Source: Phycisphaeraceae bacterium
GTDB taxonomy: Bacteria > Planctomycetota > Phycisphaerae > Phycisphaerales > UBA1924
Direction of reading: 5' to 3'
DNA length: 64,000 nt
NCBI GenBank assembly: GCA_019636675.1
Contig: JAHBXC010000002.1
Coordinates: forward strand, 763,025-827,024
Shown: piece after piece, positions 17,564 through 26,534 of the stretch
How positions within the stretch are numbered: the first letter of the stretch is position 1
Layout of the letters: every line of letters begins with the position of its first letter
Notes under the pieces: generated by a model
Told to the model about the DNA's origin: nothing
What the model saw: only the letters and a program-made list of their open reading frames with translations
Database searches by the model: none
Made by a program: the position numbers and the translations under genes

Positions 17564-17819
17564 GTGTTCAGGCAGAGAGGCGCCGCGCGCGTCGTGCGCG
17601 GGCGGGTGAAACAACAGCGCCTGCGCCGGAAGGCCGGGCGGGCGCGGGGTCGATGGGTTGGATGAGACGCGACGCCCTCATGAGCAGGGGCGCGCGAACG
17701 CCGACGCGTGGAGTGTCGAGCCGAGTTTCGCGGAGCGCGATGTCGTCAGGACCATGGTGGGCGGCGGGCGACTGATGCCCCGGACCCGGGGCGTGGGGCG
17801 TCCCGACTCTCGGGAACGC
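17551..17819 (-). other. long infC 5' leader, no gene seen
   Basis: About 270 bases separate the predicted infC transcription start from the start codon. The leader holds GC-rich hairpins (for example CCCGA/TCGGG and GCCCC/GGGGC near 17755-17815) but no open frame I would support. It may carry translational or attenuation control of infC. Confidence 0.45.
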
Positions 17820-17825
17820 GTCTGA

Positions 17826-17854
17826 AGACTAACCCACGGCCAGAGGGGAAGCAA
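17826..17854 (-). promoter_or_regulatory. candidate sigma-70 promoter of infC
   Basis: TTGCTT (17854-17849) and TAGTCT (17831-17826) are spaced by exactly 17 bases on the minus strand, just after the preceding phosphatase gene. Confidence 0.5.
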
Positions 17855-17903
17855 GACAGGAATCGCGAAAGGGGCTCCCCGAGACCGGCGATGCGGGCCC
17901 TGA

Positions 17904-19223
17904 TCACCGGATCTTGGCGAGCAGGAGGGTGCGATCGTCGTCCGGGGCGGCGCTGCGCGTGAAGGTCTCGAGGTCCTCGAGGATCGAGGCGATGAGGCCC
18001 GACGCCGTCAGGGCGCAGTCCTCGATGGCCCTCTGGAGGCGCGCCGTGCCGTACATCTGGCGGTCGGGGCCGAAGGCCTCGGTGATGCCGTCGGTGTAGA
18101 ACACGACCTGGTCGCCCGCCGAGAGGGCCGTCGTGGCGGACTCGTACACGACCGAATCGTCGATGCCCAGGGGGAGCGACCGCCCTTCGTCGAGCGCGAA
18201 GGAGGAGCCGTCGGTGCACCGCTTCACGAGGGGCAGGGGGTGCCCGGCGTTGCTGTAGAGGAACGAGCGGGTTCGCTGGTCGTACACGCCGTAGAACGCG
18301 GTGACGAACGCCCCGGTGTCGCGGGTGTAGCGGGAGGCGAGGTCGCGATTGATCGCCCCGAGAAAGGCGCCCGGGTCATGGGCCACGGCGCGATGGTTGT
18401 GCGCGAGGGAGTGGGTGATCGCCATCAGGACCGCCGCCGGCGTGCCGTGCCCGACGACATCGGCCATGATGATGCCGATCCTCCCCTCGCCCAGCGAGAA
18501 GACGTCGTAATAGTCGCCCCCGGCGCGCCGCGAGGTCGCGTAGTGGGCCGCGAGGTCGAGGTTCTCGCACTTGGGCAGCGCCGTCGGGAGGAGCGAGCGC
18601 TGGAGGTCGGCGACATAGCGCAGCTCGGAATCGACCTCCTGGTACGCCTTGTCGAGCTCGGCGGACAGCACCAGGTTGTGCGTGGCGCGACCGAACAGGT
18701 TGGAGAGCCAGACAAGCTCCGGCAGCTTCTCGTGCACAAAGGCGTCGGGGTCGCGGCGCATCAGGATGACGCCGTTCATGGCCGTGCCTTTGTCGAAGTT
18801 GGGGATGAAGACCAGCGAGCCCATCCCCTCGAAGTATTCGCGAGCGGGCTCGTCGTGCGCGAGCTCGATCCTGTTCAGGATGCGCGGCTCGTCGCCGTAG
18901 ATCAGCTCGCCCAGCAGCCCGCCCTCGAGGACCGGCAGGCGATGCGGCTCCTTCCAGGGATTGATCTTGTCCTGCCAGATCGACGCGCGCGTCACCCGGT
19001 ACTTCGGGGCTTCGATGTTCCGGCGCGACAGCGCGACCAGCCGGTCGCTCGGCGTGAGCTGGCGTGTCCGTACCGAATACTTGCGGACGAGCGATTCCGG
19101 GTCCGACTCCAGACTCATCTCGCGCATGGCCTCGACGACGATCGAGAGCCGCTCCCGCCAGTTCTGCGGCGGGCCCGGGGGGGCGTCGGGCGTCGGGATG
19201 GGCGTTGGCGTCGCGTCGGGCAT
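17904..19223 (-). CDS. GAF-domain/PP2C (SpoIIE/RsbU-type) serine phosphatase
   Basis: A 439-residue protein with a proline-rich leader, a central GAF-like sensor (about 60-200) and a C-terminal PP2C phosphatase of the SpoIIE/RsbU type. Metal-site motifs are visible: RRAGGDYYDVF near 240, IGIIMADVVGHGTPAA near 257-272 and the terminal APDDDRTLLL. Relatives dephosphorylate anti-sigma-factor antagonists in partner-switching cascades. No STAS or HPK-like partner lies nearby. ATG 19223 is 11 bp after the thrS stop, so it is probably co-transcribed with thrS. Confidence 0.85.
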   Translation of the reverse strand: MPDATPTPIPTPDAPPGPPQNWRERLSIVVEAMREMSLESDPESLVRKYSVRTRQLTPSDRLVALSRRNIEAPKYRVTRASIWQDKINPWKEPHRLPVLEGGLLGELIYGDEPRILNRIELAHDEPAREYFEGMGSLVFIPNFDKGTAMNGVILMRRDPDAFVHEKLPELVWLSNLFGRATHNLVLSAELDKAYQEVDSELRYVADLQRSLLPTALPKCENLDLAAHYATSRRAGGDYYDVFSLGEGRIGIIMADVVGHGTPAAVLMAITHSLAHNHRAVAHDPGAFLGAINRDLASRYTRDTGAFVTAFYGVYDQRTRSFLYSNAGHPLPLVKRCTDGSSFALDEGRSLPLGIDDSVVYESATTALSAGDQVVFYTDGITEAFGPDRQMYGTARLQRAIEDCALTASGLIASILEDLETFTRSAAPDDDRTLLLAKIR

Positions 19224-19234
19224 GCTCGTCAATC

Positions 19235-21316
19235 TCAGGCGTTCACGCTCGCCCCGAAACGCTCGAGGACGGTTGTCTTGCCCTTGCTTTCGATTTCCTC
19301 GGCGATCAGTTGCACGAACTCGTCGAGAGGCATCGAGCCAAGGTCCTTCTGGATGCCCCGGGCGCGGACCGAGACCGCGCGCTGCTCCGCGTCGCGCGGG
19401 CCGACGACGAGCATGTACGGGACCTTCTCGTCCGCCGCGACCTTCACCTTGCCCTGGATGCGATCGCTCGAGTCGTCCAGCGCGCAGCGCACGCCGCTGG
19501 CTTTGAGCATCGCGTGGACCTCTCGGGCGTAGTCCAGCGACTTGTCGCTGATGGGCAGCACGCGGCACTGCTCGGGGCTCAGCCAGGTGGGGAACGCGCC
19601 GGCGAAGTGCTCGATCAGCACGCCGCAGAAACGCTCCATGCTGCCGAAGGGCGCGCGATGGATCATCACCGGGCGGTGGGCCTGGTTGTCGGGGCCGATG
19701 TACGAGATGTCGAAGCGGTTGGGCAGGTTGTAATCGACCTGCACCGTACCGAGCTGCCACTCGCGCCCGATCACGTCGCGCACCACGAAGTCGATCTTGG
19801 GCCCGTAGAACGCCGCTTCGCCGGGTTCCTCCGTGAACTTCACGCCCAGGGTCTGGGCGGCGGCGCGGCAGGCGGCCTCCGCCTTGTCCCAGTTCGCCGG
19901 GTCGCCGGTGTACTTGTTGGAATCCGGGTCGCGCAGGCCCAAGCGCACGCGATAGTCGCTGATGCCCAGCGTGCCGAGGATCAGCTTCACGAGCGAGAGG
20001 CAGCCCATCAGCTCCGCCGGGACCTGGTCCTCGGTGCAGAAGAGGTGCGCGTCGTCCTGCGTGAAGCCGCGCACGCGGGTCATGCCGTTGAGCTCGCCCG
20101 ACTGCTCCCACCGATAGACCGTGCCGAACTCCGCGAGCCGGAGCGGCAGGTCGCGGTACGAGCGTGGCTCGCTCGCGTAGATCTTGATGTGGTGGGGGCA
20201 GTTCATGGGCTTGAGCATGAAGCCCTCGACCTCGCCCGTGGTCACCCTGCTCATGAGATCGGCGCAACCGCAGCCCTCGTCGGCGAGCATCTGGAGCGAC
20301 TCGCGCTCGACGATCGGGGGGAACTGCGACTCGGCGTAGTAGGGGAAGTGCCCGCTCGTGCGATAGAGCGCGAGCTTGCCGATGTGGGGCGTGAAGACCT
20401 GGAAGTAGCCCTGCTTCTTCAGTTCGGCGCCGATGAACTTCTGGAGTTCGTCGCGCACGATCGCGCCCTTGGGCGTCCAGAGGATGAGGCCCTGCCCGAC
20501 GTCCTCGTCGATGTGGAAGAGGCGGAGTTGCTTGCCCAGCGCGCGGTGATCGCGCTTCTTCGCCTCGTCGAGCTGGTTCAGGTGCGCGTCGAGGTCGGCC
20601 TTCGAGAAGAACGCCGTGCCGTAGACGCGGATCAGCCGGTCGGAGTTCTCGTCGCCCTTCCAGTAGGAGGACGCCAGCGACATGACCTTGAACGCGCCGA
20701 TGCGCCCCGTGCTGGGCACATGCGGGCCGCGGCAGAGGTCTTCCCAGTTCTTGCCCGGCGCGCCGGTGGCGTACCACGACAGCGTCGACGAGCCGCCCTC
20801 GATGGCGCGCTCGGCGTTGTCGAGCTTGTACTTGCTGCCCTCCGACTTCAACTTCGCGACGCCCTGATCGATGGGCATGTCGTAGCGCGTGAAGGGCCGG
20901 TCCTCGGCGACGATCTTCGCCATCTCGGCCTCGATGAGCGGGAACTCGTCGGACGAGAGCGTGGTCCCGGCCGGCAGGTACATGTCGTAGTAGAACCCGT
21001 TCTCGAGGGGCGGGCCGTACACGAGCATGACGCCGGGCTTGAGGCGCTGGATGGCCTCGGCCATCACGTGCGCCGTCGAGTGGCGCAGCAGGTACATGGC
21101 CTGCGCGTCGGGCTGCTTGTCGCGGGTCGTGGGGGTGATGATCGCGAGCGAGCAGTCGCGGTCCAGAGTGGTCGAGAGGTCGCGCAGCTCGCCGTCCACG
21201 GTGCAGCCGACCGCGGCCTGCGCGAGCCGGGGGCCGATGTCCTGGGCGACCCGCAGAGCGGTCACCGGGGCGTCGTAGGAGCGAACAGAGCCGTCGGGGA
21301 GAGTGATGCGGGGCAT
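19235..21316 (-). CDS. thrS: threonyl-tRNA synthetase
   Basis: A 693-residue class II synthetase with the expected order of domains: an N-terminal TGS domain (1-62), the editing domain with HSTAHVMAEA near 80 and the later LCRGPHVPSTG, then the catalytic core (MNCPHHIKIY zinc-ligand region near 370, motif 2 YRWEQSGELNGMTRVRGF near 400-417) and an anticodon-binding domain. Length is within the normal range. It is the first gene of a minus-strand run with the RsbU-like phosphatase and infC behind it, reflecting the common thrS-infC vicinity. Confidence 0.95.
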   Translation of the reverse strand: MPRITLPDGSVRSYDAPVTALRVAQDIGPRLAQAAVGCTVDGELRDLSTTLDRDCSLAIITPTTRDKQPDAQAMYLLRHSTAHVMAEAIQRLKPGVMLVYGPPLENGFYYDMYLPAGTTLSSDEFPLIEAEMAKIVAEDRPFTRYDMPIDQGVAKLKSEGSKYKLDNAERAIEGGSSTLSWYATGAPGKNWEDLCRGPHVPSTGRIGAFKVMSLASSYWKGDENSDRLIRVYGTAFFSKADLDAHLNQLDEAKKRDHRALGKQLRLFHIDEDVGQGLILWTPKGAIVRDELQKFIGAELKKQGYFQVFTPHIGKLALYRTSGHFPYYAESQFPPIVERESLQMLADEGCGCADLMSRVTTGEVEGFMLKPMNCPHHIKIYASEPRSYRDLPLRLAEFGTVYRWEQSGELNGMTRVRGFTQDDAHLFCTEDQVPAELMGCLSLVKLILGTLGISDYRVRLGLRDPDSNKYTGDPANWDKAEAACRAAAQTLGVKFTEEPGEAAFYGPKIDFVVRDVIGREWQLGTVQVDYNLPNRFDISYIGPDNQAHRPVMIHRAPFGSMERFCGVLIEHFAGAFPTWLSPEQCRVLPISDKSLDYAREVHAMLKASGVRCALDDSSDRIQGKVKVAADEKVPYMLVVGPRDAEQRAVSVRARGIQKDLGSMPLDEFVQLIAEEIESKGKTTVLERFGASVNA

Positions 21317-21473
21317 GCGCGGCCTTCAGACAGGGCTGGGGGGACTCAGGACAGGCGAAGCGTAGCGGGCCGGGAGGCCCGTGTGGGCGCCCGTTTGACG
21401 CCGCGACCCGCACAACGCACCATGTGGGACGGTCGCGGTCCCGCGGCCCCAACCTCTTGAGGTCTTCACGATC

Positions 21474-21974
21474 GTGATCTGTCCCTACTGCTCTGCCAAC
21501 CAGGACCGCGTCATCGATTCCCGCTCGAGCGAGGGGGGGCTGGTCGTTCGCAGGCGTCGCCAGTGCGAGGTCTGCGGGCGGCGGTTCACGACCTACGAGC
21601 GCGTGGAAGAGGCCCCTCGCCTCACGGTGATCAAGCGCGACGGCAAGCGCGAGCCCTTCGACCGCGAGAAGATCGCGCGGAGCGTCGCCCTCGCCTGCGG
21701 GAAGCGCCCGATCCCCGAGCGGGACAAGGACGCGCTGATCGACGCCGTCGAGGAGGCCCTGCACCGCGAGTTCGACCGCGAGGCGCCCACGCGCGAGATC
21801 GGCGACCGGGTGATGGCGCTGCTGCGCGATCTCGACGAGGTCGCGTATGTCCGCTTCGCGAGCGAGCATCACAACTTCCAGAACGCCGCGGAGTTGCAGC
21901 GCGAGCTCGAGGAGCTGCGCCAGCGGGTCCGCGACGTGAAGGACCAGCAGAAGCTGTTCGTCGAGGGCGAATGA
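21474..21974 (+). CDS. nrdR: transcriptional repressor NrdR
   Basis: NrdR represses ribonucleotide reductase operons and senses ATP/dATP. The 166-residue protein starts with the zinc ribbon CPYC...CEVCGRRFTTYER and continues with an ATP-cone domain (VIKRDGKREPFDREKI onwards). GTG 21474 is the only start that keeps the first zinc-ribbon cysteine. No nrd gene lies in the window. It is divergent from thrS. Confidence 0.93.
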   Translation: MICPYCSANQDRVIDSRSSEGGLVVRRRRQCEVCGRRFTTYERVEEAPRLTVIKRDGKREPFDREKIARSVALACGKRPIPERDKDALIDAVEEALHREFDREAPTREIGDRVMALLRDLDEVAYVRFASEHHNFQNAAELQRELEELRQRVRDVKDQQKLFVEGE

Positions 21975-22031
21975 TGCGCGCAGTCTCGCGCCGGGCTGGA
22001 CCGGCGGGGCGCCGGGGGGGAGACTGAGGGC

Positions 22032-22628
22032 ATGACACGACGCGAACGATTCGAGACCGTCGCCGGGCTGGCGATCGCCGGGCTGCTCGCCGGGTGCGGG
22101 CCTTCCGCCCCGCCGACGCCGGACACGACCGCCGAGGCGCGGGCCGAGATCGAGCACGAGCAGGTCGAAGTGGGCCCGATGCCGCTGCAGTCCGCCCTGC
22201 AGGAAGCCGACCTTCGCATCCGCGCCGAGCCGGCGACCCCGGGCGAGGAGGCGTCGCGCGAAGACGCCGGGCGCGCGGCCCAGAGCGTTTCGCCGAACCG
22301 CGTGTCGGGCGCGAATGCCGTCAGCGGGTCCGCGTCGGGCGTGTGGCGTGCCGACGGGCGCCCGACCTGGTGGGTCGATCGGCCGGGCTGGCGCGACGGG
22401 CGCTACCTGCTGTCCGCCGAGGCGATGGGCGACGACGTGCTGAGCGCGCGACGCGCGGCGCTCGCGGCGGCGCGCGCGGACGCCGAGCGCGCGCTGGGGC
22501 GAGGCATGCGCGACGAGCGCGTCGAATCGGCGATCGTGCGCCGGCTGTCGACAGACTCGCCGGGCGCGCCGGGTCGCGAGCGGTATGTGGGGTATGTGCG
22601 TCTCTCGGCGCTGCGCGCCGGGGACTGA
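22032..22628 (+). CDS. putative lipoprotein
   Basis: A 198-residue protein with an N-terminal signal and the lipobox LLAGC, placing the lipidated cysteine at residue 22. The rest is Ala/Glu/Arg-rich; a WWVDRPGWRDGRYLLSAEA segment near 115-133 precedes a charged helix and looks like a small folded domain. The segment resembles those found in proteins where an LPP20/SIMPL-like region handles modified substrates, but I cannot name it. It lies 57 bp behind nrdR. Confidence 0.65.
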   Translation: MTRRERFETVAGLAIAGLLAGCGPSAPPTPDTTAEARAEIEHEQVEVGPMPLQSALQEADLRIRAEPATPGEEASREDAGRAAQSVSPNRVSGANAVSGSASGVWRADGRPTWWVDRPGWRDGRYLLSAEAMGDDVLSARRAALAAARADAERALGRGMRDERVESAIVRRLSTDSPGAPGRERYVGYVRLSALRAGD

Positions 22629-22640
22629 GCCGACGCGCGC

Positions 22641-23405
22641 TTACTTGCGGGTCGTCGGGGTGACCGCCTCGCGGGTCGAGGCCTCGATGTAGAGGATGCA
22701 CCCGCACGAGGTGCAGGTCGCGAGGTCGCCTCGCCCGAGGAGCGAGTTCACCTTCTCCATCGGCAGGAGCACCTGGCAGCAGCCGCAGAGCATCTCCATG
22801 CGCCGGCGGTCATGCACCTCGAGGGCGGCCATGACATCCTCGATCGAGTCGCTTCGCAGGCAGCGGTTCTCGAAGAGGGCGAGCGCCGAAGCCGGCACTT
22901 CCTTGGCGGCGGCGTCGCGCTCGCGCTGCAGCTCGTCGAGCCGGTCGCGGATCTCGGCGTGGCGCTGGTCGCGCTCGGCCTTGGCGACGGCGCGGACCTT
23001 GTCACGCTCGACGCGCTTCGCCTCGATCTCGGCGATCTGCTTGCGCAGCTCGTCGAGTTTCTGCAGCGAGCCGATGGCTCGCTCGTCGACCGCGGACTTG
23101 GATGACTTGAGGGTGTTGATCTCGGAGAGGAACGTGGAGTATTCCTTGTTCGTCTTCGCCGAGTTCATCTGCTCGCGCAGCTTGGCGATCCGCGCCTCGA
23201 TCATCTCGCCTTCGCTCTCGTCGTTGGCGGCGACCGCTTCGAGCTGGCGACACTGCGTGGTGAGGGATGACAGGCGTGCGTCGATCGCGGCGAGCTGCTT
23301 GTCCTGCTCGGTCAGGTAGCGCTCCGCGGCGTCGAGTCGTGTCCGGAGCCCTCTGACCTGCTGTTCCACCCGGAAGAGCTTGAGGAGTTTCTCGGTCACG
23401 CTCAT
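22641..23405 (-). CDS. coiled-coil protein with C-terminal C4 zinc ribbon
   Basis: A 254-residue protein with a long coiled coil (about 1-190, rich in Glu, Lys, Arg, Leu heptads) and a C-terminal zinc ribbon with CGCC and CTSC pairs. This is the layout of the zf-RING_7/YbgI-adjacent family (often annotated as a C4-type zinc ribbon domain protein), thought to bind nucleic acid but with no settled role. ATG 23405 is preferred to 23432 because CGGAG precedes it. Confidence 0.8.
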   Translation of the reverse strand: MSVTEKLLKLFRVEQQVRGLRTRLDAAERYLTEQDKQLAAIDARLSSLTTQCRQLEAVAANDESEGEMIEARIAKLREQMNSAKTNKEYSTFLSEINTLKSSKSAVDERAIGSLQKLDELRKQIAEIEAKRVERDKVRAVAKAERDQRHAEIRDRLDELQRERDAAAKEVPASALALFENRCLRSDSIEDVMAALEVHDRRRMEMLCGCCQVLLPMEKVNSLLGRGDLATCTSCGCILYIEASTREAVTPTTRK

Positions 23406-23547
23406 CGCCGGCTCCGCTGTCGTTACTGTCATACCGACAGTGTACCCGCCCGGCACGCCGCTGTGAAGGGGGGGTTTGACCCCGGATGCGAGCCGGGCGT
23501 AGCGGCGAGTCCCCCCAGCCCCACTCAGGTGGGTGTTCGCGACACGG

Positions 23548-24462
23548 TTATGCGACCTGCGGCGCGCCGAACGCGGTCAAGAGCCAGAACGCCGCCGGCC
23601 CTGCGAGCAGGGGGGAATCGATCACATCGAGCACCCCGCCGAATCCCGGCAGGGCTTTGGAAGAGTCCTTGATGCCCGCGTCGCGCTTGAGCAGACTGGC
23701 GAGCAGGTCGCCCGCCTGCCCGACGAGCGCGAGAGTTGCGCCCATCAACGCGCCTTGCCAGAGCGGGTAGGGGGGCAGCCACGAGGCGCGATGCGCGAGG
23801 TAGGCGCCAAGCACCCCCAGCGCCGTGGCGAGCGCGACGCCCCCTCCCAGCCCCTCCCAGGTCTTGCCGGGGCTCAGCCACGGGATCAGCTTGTGGCGCC
23901 CGATCGCTCGCCCGGTGAAATAGGCGCCGATGTCGCACGACTTGGTCATCAGCAGCACCGCCAGAACCACCCACGCGGAGTGCTCGCGCCGGATCGCCAG
24001 CAGAAAGCCGAACAACAGCCCGAGGTACGCGAAGGCGAAGAGCGTTCCCCCGGCCGCCGCCACGACTCCTTCCACCGTCTTCTTGCGCGAGTAGAAGATC
24101 AGGGAGCCGACGAGGACGAACGCCGCCACCGACGCGACGATCGCCGCGCCGAGCGACCCCGTGATGTCGGTGGGGATGGTGCACGAGACGAGCAGGCCAA
24201 GAACCGTCGCGAACCAGGTGGCGCGCTTCGAGGCGTTGATCGAGTTGGCGCGCAGGATCGCGACGAGTTCGAAGGACGCCAGCGGGCTGATGAGCAGCGC
24301 GAACGCGAACATCGCAACGCCCGGCGGGAAGGCCTCTCGACCCAGGAAGATCGCGCGAAGGAACGACGGGATCGCTGCGCCCTCGATCGCGGCGTCCGCC
24401 CAGAACACCCCGATCAGCGCCGCGATGAGTACCGGGCCCAGCAGCAGTCGATAGCGCAACAC
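23548..24462 (-). CDS. cdsA: phosphatidate cytidylyltransferase
   Basis: CdsA makes CDP-diacylglycerol, the precursor of phospholipids. The 304-residue protein has about eight transmembrane helices and the family signature in the form LLKRDAGIKDSSKALPGFGG followed by VLDVIDS near residue 255-280. It follows uppS by 36 bp on the same strand, the usual pairing of these two genes, so they form one operon. Confidence 0.92.
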   Translation of the reverse strand: MLRYRLLLGPVLIAALIGVFWADAAIEGAAIPSFLRAIFLGREAFPPGVAMFAFALLISPLASFELVAILRANSINASKRATWFATVLGLLVSCTIPTDITGSLGAAIVASVAAFVLVGSLIFYSRKKTVEGVVAAAGGTLFAFAYLGLLFGFLLAIRREHSAWVVLAVLLMTKSCDIGAYFTGRAIGRHKLIPWLSPGKTWEGLGGGVALATALGVLGAYLAHRASWLPPYPLWQGALMGATLALVGQAGDLLASLLKRDAGIKDSSKALPGFGGVLDVIDSPLLAGPAAFWLLTAFGAPQVA

Positions 24463-24498
24463 GGGGGCGTCTCTCCCTCTCGTCCGCGAGACGGGCGA

Positions 24499-25428
24499 TC
24501 AGTGTGTGGTGGGGGCCGGTGGGGTGGGCGCGTTGCCGGGGGCATCGGGGGCATCGGGGGCGTGGGCGTGATCGAGGCCCCCGAAGCGTCGGCTGCGCGA
24601 CGCGTAGTCGCGCACGGCGTCGATCATCGAGGCCTGATCGAAGTCGGGCCAGAGCGTCTGCGTCACGTGCAGTTCGGCGTAGCTGATCTGCCAGAGCAGG
24701 TAGTTGCTGATGCGCATCTCCCCGGCGGTGCGGATGAGCAGATCAGGATCGGGCAGGCCGGCGGTCTCGAGGTGGCGCTCGAAGACCGTCTCGTCCACGC
24801 TCTCGGGGTCGAGTTCCCCGGCGGCGGCCTTGCGCGCGATCTCGCGGGCCGCGTCGGCGATCTCGGCGCGCGAGCCGTAGTTCACCGCCAGGTTGAGGAT
24901 CGGGCCGGTGCAGTCCTTCGTCGCGTCGAGGGTCTTCTCAAGGGCTTCGAGCACGGCCGGGGGGAGCCCCTCGCGCCGCCCGATCTGCTTGAATCGGAGG
25001 TTGTGCTCGACGAGCCGATCGCGCTCGAGCGCCATGTACTCAAGGTAGAGACGCATCAGCGCGTCGACCTCGGCGCGAGGTCGCTTCCAGTTCTCGACGG
25101 AGAACGAGTAGAGCGTGAGCACCTCGACGCCCAGGGTGTTGCAGGCCTCGAGGGCCGCCTGCACCGCCTTGGCGCCCGCGCGATGACCTGCCGAGCGGTC
25201 GAGGCCCCGCTGGGCCGCCCATCGGCCGTTGCCGTCCATGATCACCGCGATGTGCCTGGGGATGCGCGAGGGGGGGACATCGGGCGCGACGCCCAGCGGA
25301 TCGGCCTTGGGGTTGACCGCGCGGATGCGAGCGAGCGCCTGACGGTCGGCGTCGGTGAGCGCGACGCGTTGTCGGGCGGGGTCGCCCGTGAGTTGGCTTG
25401 CTGGGGCTGAAGGGGCGGAGGTGGGCAT
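24499..25428 (-). CDS. uppS: undecaprenyl diphosphate synthase (isoprenyl transferase)
   Basis: UppS condenses isopentenyl diphosphate units into the C55 carrier used by MraY. The 309-residue product holds HIAVIMDGNGRWAAQRGL near residue 60, TLYSFSVENWKRP near 107 and ISNYLLWQISYAELHVT near 235, all diagnostic of cis-prenyl transferases. It has a 50-residue N-terminal extension and a low-complexity Pro/Asp/Ala tail. ATG 25428 is chosen; the open frame upstream runs antisense through HU. Confidence 0.94.
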   Translation of the reverse strand: MPTSAPSAPASQLTGDPARQRVALTDADRQALARIRAVNPKADPLGVAPDVPPSRIPRHIAVIMDGNGRWAAQRGLDRSAGHRAGAKAVQAALEACNTLGVEVLTLYSFSVENWKRPRAEVDALMRLYLEYMALERDRLVEHNLRFKQIGRREGLPPAVLEALEKTLDATKDCTGPILNLAVNYGSRAEIADAAREIARKAAAGELDPESVDETVFERHLETAGLPDPDLLIRTAGEMRISNYLLWQISYAELHVTQTLWPDFDQASMIDAVRDYASRSRRFGGLDHAHAPDAPDAPGNAPTPPAPTTH

Positions 25429-25580
25429 GCGGGTCGTCGATTCCGGGCGGGAAGAACGCGCGTGGCTGCTGGGCGGGACACTGTACCTCGACGCGTACGG
25501 GGCGTCGTGGCCCGGGTTCGCCGTCGCGTCGTCGGAGTCGTTGGGAGTTCGGAGGGTTTGATTCGGGCAGGGAATGCAAG

Positions 25581-25610
25581 AGGCCCGCGAGGAGCGATCC
25601 CCGCGGGCCT
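25581..25610 (-). terminator. hairpin downstream of the HU-like gene
   Basis: AGGCCCGCG and CGCGGGCCT arms around an eight-base loop lie about 60 bp past the HU stop. The following tract (CTTGC...) has few thymines, so strength is uncertain. Confidence 0.45.
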
Positions 25611-25667
25611 GGTCTGGGCGCGGCGAGCGAGTCGCCGCGTGAGTTTCGTGGGGTCTCGAACCGTCGG

Positions 25668-26075
25668 TCAGACGAGTTCCTTGAGGCCCTTGAGCGGACG
25701 GACCTTCACGACGTTGCGCGCGGGCTTCGCCTTGAAGGTGGTCTTCTCGCCGGTGAAGGGGTTGATGCCCTCGCGCGCCTTGGTGGCGGGCATGCGCTTG
25801 ACGGTGACCTTCATCATGCCGGGCACGCTGAAGACGCCGGGGCCCTTCTTCGACAGGTCCTTGGCGATCATGTCCTTCATGACGTCGAACATGCTGGCGA
25901 CCTGCTTGCGGCTTGCGCCGGTCTGCTCCGCCAGAACGCGGAAGACCTCGCCCTTGGTGCGCACCTTGCTGGCCGCGGCGATGGGGGCGACCTTGGCAGG
26001 GGCGGCGGCCTTGGCGGGCTTGGCGCTCTTCGCGGCGCCGGCTTTCTTCTTCGTGACTTTCTTCTTCTTTGCCAT
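25668..26075 (-). CDS. HU-family DNA-binding protein with basic N-terminal tail
   Basis: A 135-residue protein of which residues ~40-133 form an HU/IHF fold (TKGEVFRVLAEQTGASRKQV helices, GINPFTGEKTTFKAKPARNV beta-arm region). The first ~40 residues are a Lys/Ala/Pro tail resembling histone-H1-like extensions. It should bend and compact DNA. ATG 26075 follows GGAGAG. It is upstream of uppS on the same strand but separated by 239 bp and a hairpin, so it is a separate unit. Confidence 0.9.
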   Translation of the reverse strand: MAKKKKVTKKKAGAAKSAKPAKAAAPAKVAPIAAASKVRTKGEVFRVLAEQTGASRKQVASMFDVMKDMIAKDLSKKGPGVFSVPGMMKVTVKRMPATKAREGINPFTGEKTTFKAKPARNVVKVRPLKGLKELV

Positions 26076-26534
26076 CTGAGAACTCTCCGGGAGCGTGTTT
26101 CGGCCTGACCGAGGGCGTTCGAACAAACCCTCGCCGGCGCGTGGTCCGAGAATCCGCTCGGAACACAATACCTTGTAGCGTCGGACTTATCGGCATACAA
26201 GGGGCGCCACGCGATGTTTTTCTCTGTTTTTCTCGGACTTTTCCCGGATCCTCCCGGCTCTCCACCCCGGCGCGCCGCCCGGGAGGGGGCGGGCGCCTCC
26301 CGTCCGGGCGCCCCCGGTTCGAGCGCCGGGCCCTCCGGACCGGCGCGTCAGGAAGTCCGAAAACCCCTCGTTCTCGGCCAATCTCCACGGGTTTCCCAAC
26401 GGATGGCTGGTATCGGCACGCCGATGTTGTATGCTGAAACAGGCCGAGCGAGCGGGGTCGTTGTCCCTTCACCGCGCGGCGAGGTGTTCGCACGATCCCC
26501 CCGATCCACGATCCTGCCAAAGGGTACGAACGAA
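26076..26534. other. divergent intergenic region between HU and dockerin protein genes
   Basis: This 459-bp region contains the promoters of both flanking genes, including an inverted repeat at 26171-26202. From 26210 to 26420 the sequence is GC-rich with short palindromes. The open frames on either strand are low-complexity and no gene is supported. Confidence 0.5.
26171..26202. promoter_or_regulatory. inverted repeat in the HU promoter region
   Basis: CCTTGTA (26171-26177) and TACAAGG (26196-26202) form a perfect 7-bp inverted repeat around 18 bases, about 95 bp upstream of the HU-like start. It could be an operator, possibly for HU itself (inference). Confidence 0.4.

Noticed and set aside
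17904..22157. A 1,417-codon minus-strand frame covering the phosphatase, thrS and nrdR
   Set aside because: Only its last 439 codons match a protein family (PP2C phosphatase); the rest is antisense to, or out of frame with, thrS and nrdR.
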